Source: Kitasatospora papulosa
GTDB taxonomy: Bacteria > Actinomycetota > Actinomycetes > Streptomycetales > Streptomycetaceae
DNA length: 64,000 bases
Direction of reading: 5' to 3'
NCBI RefSeq assembly: GCF_000717245.1
Contig: NZ_JNYQ01000016.1
Span: 62,001-126,000, forward strand
Shown here in pieces: positions 60,908-64,000 of this stretch; position 1 is the stretch's first letter, and the number at the start of each line of letters is the position of its first letter. The translations under genes and the position numbers were made by a program. The notes below the pieces were generated by a model. The model saw only the letters and a list, made by a program, of their open reading frames with translations, did not search any database and was not told the origin of the DNA.

Positions 60908-61858
60908 TCACTCCGCGACCGCGGTGTAGCGGCCCTCGGGGCCGAGGCCGTCCCACGGCTCGGAGCGCCCGGACAGGTCGACCGACACGCCGTGCGGCTC
61001 CAGGGCCTCCGCCACGCGGCGTTCCATCGGCTCGGTGAGGAAGTGGTGGTGCAGGTCGAGCGAGGTGAGGTGGGTGAGGGGCTGGCCCTCGAGCAGCGCG
61101 GCAGCGCCCTCGTCGCCCAGCGTGCCGTTCGACAGATCGAGTGTGCGGAGCTGCGCGACGACCGGCGCCGAAGCGATCGCCGAGGCTATCTCGTTCTGCA
61201 GCTCGCTGTTGCGCAGGCCGAGATGGCTCAGTCGTGGGAAGCGGGTACCCGCGAGCAGCGGTGCCAGGTCCGGGACGACCACGTCGCCGCCGTACGAGGA
61301 GACCCCGAGCCAGAGATCCAGGCTTTCCAGTGCGGGGAGCTCGCTGTCCAGCACGCCGCGCAGCGCCTCCGCGGGCAGTCCTCCGCTCTCGATGACGAGC
61401 CCGCGCAGGGAGTCGTGCTTGACCGGGGGGAAGGTCAGGCCGGTGCCGCCCCGCACACCGAGATGGGTCAGCTGCGGGAAGGCGGTGAGCAGCGCCGTGA
61501 CGTCCGACTGCTCGATCCAGGAGATCTCTGCCTCCTCCGCCACCAGGTCCCCGACGAAGACCGCCCTGAGCGAGGTCAGCCGGTCGGCCGCGGCGACGAC
61601 GAGACCGATGGGGTAGGCCGAGGTCTCCTCGTACGACTCCCCCCACTGGCCGATGATCAGAGCCTCCACACCTGACGGGTCGACGGCTTCGAGGAAGGCT
61701 TCGAACTCGGCCTCCCAGGCGACGTCCCCGTCGTACGGATCGACGGATACGCGCCAGGCCACGGCACCGGCCGGGGGACGCGTGGCCTCTTCGGCCTCGC
61801 GCTGGAATTCGACGGCCGGAAGGCCGAGCAACTCGTGCAGACGGTCCGCGTCGGACAT
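60908..61858 (-). CDS. STM4015-family leucine-rich-repeat-like protein (copy B)
   Basis: The protein is 316 aa from ATG 61858 (AGGAG nine bases upstream). It aligns end to end with copy A: LTSLRAVFVGDLVAEEAEIS, LPALESLDLWLGVSSYGGDV, FPRLSHLGLRNSELQNEIAS, LRTLDLSNGTLGDEGAAALL and GQPLTHLTSLDLHHHFL match in order, with clear divergence elsewhere. The tandem duplication is old, not a recent copy. It is the first gene of the STM operon, transcribed from the 319-base divergent region with the repeat array. A heteromeric pair with copy A is possible. Confidence 0.85.
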   Translation of the reverse strand: MSDADRLHELLGLPAVEFQREAEEATRPPAGAVAWRVSVDPYDGDVAWEAEFEAFLEAVDPSGVEALIIGQWGESYEETSAYPIGLVVAAADRLTSLRAVFVGDLVAEEAEISWIEQSDVTALLTAFPQLTHLGVRGGTGLTFPPVKHDSLRGLVIESGGLPAEALRGVLDSELPALESLDLWLGVSSYGGDVVVPDLAPLLAGTRFPRLSHLGLRNSELQNEIASAIASAPVVAQLRTLDLSNGTLGDEGAAALLEGQPLTHLTSLDLHHHFLTEPMERRVAEALEPHGVSVDLSGRSEPWDGLGPEGRYTAVAE

Positions 61859-62177
61859 GGCACTGAGCTCCTGATACTCGAGGCGACTGATGTCCGCAAG
61901 GTTTATCAAGCGCCACTGACAACGGGACGACCGGCCCCGGACCGCCGAGGATCCGGCGCCGAAGGAGTGGGACGGCAACCCGTACGCCCGGGGGCGGGTA
62001 AGGAAACCCGTACGTCCGGGGAGGCGGTACGCACACCCGTACGGGACCGGCCCCTTGCTCAGCCCTGTCCGTCACCGGCCTGCTGGATCCGTCGCCGGCC
62101 ACCGCGTTGTCAGACCCCTCTCGTAGCGTTTTCCCTGTCGCCGGCACAGCGTGTGCCGGGACGGAGGGGAGACGTCT
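61859..62177. promoter_or_regulatory. divergent region with three direct repeats
   Basis: This 319-base gap separates the STM operon from the GHAH/DUF6745-like pair. ACCCGTACG occurs at 61978-61986, 62006-62014 and 62035-62043, each starting a ~28-29-bp imperfect unit (ACCCGTACG-CCCGGGG-GCGGGTAA-like). CGTACG inside it is itself palindromic. An array of regulator sites controlling both directions is the simplest reading. Confidence 0.6.
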
Positions 62178-62504
62178 GTGTACCGGCAGGGCGACGTGCT
62201 GATGATGGCGCTGGAGGAGTCGGAGGTGCCCCGGCACTTCCTCGACGCACCGGGCGAACCGCGCGACAGCCGGGGGAGGATGGTCCTGGCGCTGGGCGAG
62301 GTCACCGGGCACGCGCACGCCGTGCAGGGGCCCGGCCGACTGCTGAGGGAGGCCGGGCCCTTCGGCCCGATGCTGCTCCATCTCCCCGAGGGAGGGCGCG
62401 TGGTCCACGAGGAGCACGCCGCGATAGCGCTTCCCCAGGGATGGTTCCGCGTCGTGCGGCAGCGCGAGTACGCCCCGGGCGCGGTCCGCATCGTCGCGGA
62501 CTGA
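62178..62504 (+). CDS. small conserved uncharacterised protein with EVTGHAH motif
   Basis: The protein is 108 aa from GTG 62178 (GGAGGGGA nine bases upstream), smaller than the 117-aa open frame. It starts YRQGDVLMMALEE and has the conserved-looking LALGEVTGHAHAVQGPGRLL and HEEHAAIALPQGWFRVVRQREY. These EVTGHAH and HEEH/QREY motifs, with likely metal-binding His, recur in small proteins I associate with DUF6745-like genes. Probably a beta-rich single domain. Function unknown. It is followed by the DUF6745-like gene 108 bases downstream. Confidence 0.7.
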   Translation: MYRQGDVLMMALEESEVPRHFLDAPGEPRDSRGRMVLALGEVTGHAHAVQGPGRLLREAGPFGPMLLHLPEGGRVVHEEHAAIALPQGWFRVVRQREYAPGAVRIVAD

Positions 62505-62612
62505 ACATCCCGCGGTGCGCGGTGGGGCCGATGCCTCGTGGCCGACGACGGCCCGGTGGGTGCGGCCCGGTGAGGTGGGGTCGACAACAGTGACAGGGGA
62601 CGGGGAATACCG

Positions 62613-63614
62613 ATGCAGTTCGTGAACACATGGCGTGCCGTGGCGGCGGCGACGGGCAGGGCCGACCGGGGAGCGGCGGAGGCCGGGGTGCGGCTCGCCT
62701 ACCGAGCCGCGGGGCTCGCGGAGCCGGAACGCGTCATCTGGGCGGATTCGCCCAAGGCGGCCGTCGAGGTGGTGGAGAAACTGACCGGGGCGGGGCGCTC
62801 GGTGCGTGAGGAGGTCCGCACCCGTCCATGGGCGGAGGAACGGCGCCGCCTGTACGACGAGTTGGGCCCGGCCGGATGGTCCGCCCTGTGGTCCGCCACC
62901 GGGGCACAACTGTGGGAGACGACGGCCGCCCTCGCCGAGCGGATACGAACGGGAGTGGTCGCCGAGCTCGCCGCACGGCCCGAGGACGAGTCCTCCATCC
63001 GGCTCGTGCTGCTCGACGCGGTCCTCGGCCAGCACGACGCTGCCTGGCTCGCGGCGTTCGACGGCCGCGGCGACCGGCTGACCGGACTGGCGGAGGTCGC
63101 CAGGAACGCCGGGTGGTGGTGGCCCTACGAGCACGCCGTGGTGATCGTCGAGCGACCCGAGGCGCTTCACCGGGACGAGGCGGGACGGCTCGACCGGGCC
63201 GACGGACCCGCCCTCGCCTACCCGGACGGATTCGCCCTGTACGCCTGGCGGGGCATGCCCGTGCCGGCCGAGTTCCTCGACGGCCTGGCGAGCCTGACCC
63301 CCGACCGCATACGCGCCGAGGAGAACGCCGAACTCCGTCGCGTGATGCTCGAGTACTACGGCTACGACCGCTATCTCGCGGAGTCGGGCGCGGAGCCGGT
63401 GCACCGCGACGAGACCGGAATCCTGTGGCGCATCGCGATGGCGGGGGACGAGGACGTCGTCATGGTCGAGGTCGTCAACTCCACCCCCGAGCCCGACGGC
63501 ACACACCGCACCTACTGGCTGCGGGTGCCGCCCAGGACCCGGACCGCGAAGGAAGGGGTGGCCTGGACGTTCGGGCTCGACGGGGAGGCGTATGCGCCGG
63601 TGCGCCAGACCTGA
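62613..63614 (+). CDS. DUF6745-like conserved protein
   Basis: The protein is 333 aa from ATG 62613 (GGGGACGGGGAA upstream). The C-terminal third carries a striking conserved block: GPALAYPDGFALYAWRGMPV, LRRVMLEYYGYDRYLAESGA, EPVHRDETGILWRI, MVEVVNSTPEPDGTHRTYW and LRVPPRTRTAKEGVAWTFGL. The N-terminal part is helical. This block appears in DUF6745-type proteins from distant bacteria, usually beside a small EVTGHAH protein (both from memory). No catalytic site is known. It may be the partner of the 108-aa protein and of the STM operon across the repeat array. Confidence 0.75.
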   Translation: MQFVNTWRAVAAATGRADRGAAEAGVRLAYRAAGLAEPERVIWADSPKAAVEVVEKLTGAGRSVREEVRTRPWAEERRRLYDELGPAGWSALWSATGAQLWETTAALAERIRTGVVAELAARPEDESSIRLVLLDAVLGQHDAAWLAAFDGRGDRLTGLAEVARNAGWWWPYEHAVVIVERPEALHRDEAGRLDRADGPALAYPDGFALYAWRGMPVPAEFLDGLASLTPDRIRAEENAELRRVMLEYYGYDRYLAESGAEPVHRDETGILWRIAMAGDEDVVMVEVVNSTPEPDGTHRTYWLRVPPRTRTAKEGVAWTFGLDGEAYAPVRQT

Positions 63615-63659
63615 CCGGACCCGCGGCCGGCCGAGGGCGGCCGCGGGCGGCCGGGGCCG

Positions 63660-64000
63660 TCAGGCGGTCAGGACCTCGTGGTCGATGCCGAGTTCGCGGG
63701 CGAGCGCCTGTTCGGTCCACCGCAGCATGGTGGCCCGGGAGAGCGGACCGGCGTACGACGTCATCTGGACGGCCAGCCCGTCCAGGAGCGCCGTCAGCCG
63801 CCAGGCCACGGACATGGGATCGTCGCAACGGAACTCGCCTGCCGCGGCTCCTTCGTCGATGACCTCGGCCAGCTCGGCCTTCCACTGCTGGTCGAGGTCC
63901 GCGGCGACCTCGCGCAGCACCGGATCACGCAGGGAGGAGGCCCAGCCCTCGATCCAGAGCCGCCACCCCTTGGCCTGACCGGTCGGCGCGTACCAGCGGA
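63660..64000 (-). CDS. TetR/AcrR-family regulator, 5' end off the window
   Basis: Only the C-terminal ~113 residues are inside; the frame continues past base 64000 without a start or the HTH. The visible part (RWYAPTGQAKGWRLWIEGWA, LREVAADLDQQWKAELAEVI, then FRCDDPMSVAWRLTALLDGL) matches the BetI-type C-terminal domain of TetR regulators (TetR_C_6). It converges on the DUF6745-like gene with about 45 bases between. Confidence 0.75.
   Translation of the reverse strand, partial: RWYAPTGQAKGWRLWIEGWASSLRDPVLREVAADLDQQWKAELAEVIDEGAAAGEFRCDDPMSVAWRLTALLDGLAVQMTSYAGPLSRATMLRWTEQALARELGIDHEVLTA

Noticed and set aside
61978..62043. Direct repeats as a CRISPR array
   Set aside because: Only three short imperfect units, no unique equal-length spacers and no cas genes.
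60897..63506. Long minus-strand frame opposite the GHAH/DUF6745-like pair
   Set aside because: Antisense to two genes with strong ribosome sites and conserved motifs; composition is Arg/Pro/Gly-rich noise.

Overview
This window looks like a Streptomyces chromosome segment. GC content is very high with strong third-position GC bias, GTG/TTG starts are common, and strong GGAGG-type ribosome sites precede many genes. It carries a hopanoid cluster, an SCO6745-family gene, an LPFR-type micro-protein and a ydaO (c-di-AMP) riboswitch ahead of a cell-wall hydrolase. Gene content and order recall the SCO673x-SCO677x part of S. coelicolor (from memory, not searched). I see no rRNA, tRNA, CRISPR array, insertion sequence or prophage.

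Layout. (1) 180-13664: fatty-acid catabolism. A five-gene operon (alpha-methylacyl-CoA racemase, F420/luciferase-like oxidoreductase, acyl-CoA dehydrogenase, thiolase, FadB-type multifunctional protein) is followed by a MerR regulator divergent from an acyl-CoA synthetase, a macro-domain protein, and an acyl-CoA dehydrogenase divergent from a TetR regulator. (2) 13761-20268: an aldehyde dehydrogenase coupled to a DUF2236/MpaB-like protein, a divergent second DUF2236 protein, a LacI regulator and a BCCT betaine/choline carrier. (3) 20282-33450: amino-acid oxidase, ABC-F ATPase, Tex, a 43-aa LPFR protein, SCO6745-family protein, a frameshifted GlxA-type regulator, a DJ-1/PfpI protein, a crotonase, a DUF308 membrane protein, an anti-sigma-like kinase, idi, a cation diffusion facilitator and galE.

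(4) 33678-40752: a compact seven-gene operon (CDP-alcohol phosphotransferase fused to an N-terminal domain, nucleotidyltransferase, glycerol-1-phosphate-dehydrogenase-like enzyme, second CDP-alcohol phosphotransferase, GT2 glycosyltransferase, TagG/TagH-like ABC exporter). It looks like synthesis and export of a phospho-alcohol-containing surface polymer or lipid. (5) 41102-51996: the hopanoid cluster hpnC-hpnD-hpnE-polyprenyl synthase-shc-hpnG-hpnH-hpnO, then an XRE-cupin regulator and a small membrane protein. The ispG-dxs pair found here in S. coelicolor is missing, and a short stretch resembling a Dxs C-terminus remains between hpnH and hpnO.

(6) 52006-55300: a tyrosine phosphatase, the c-di-AMP riboswitch with a LysM-M23 peptidase, and an SGNH hydrolase. 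(7) 55358-61858: a minus-strand operon of the uncharacterised STM4011-STM4015 families (two radical SAM enzymes, an alkaline-phosphatase-superfamily hydrolase, an ATP-grasp protein and two leucine-rich-repeat-like STM4015 proteins), which is the best candidate here for an undescribed system. Divergent from it is a pair of conserved uncharacterised proteins (62178-63614), separated by three imperfect direct repeats. The window ends inside a TetR gene.
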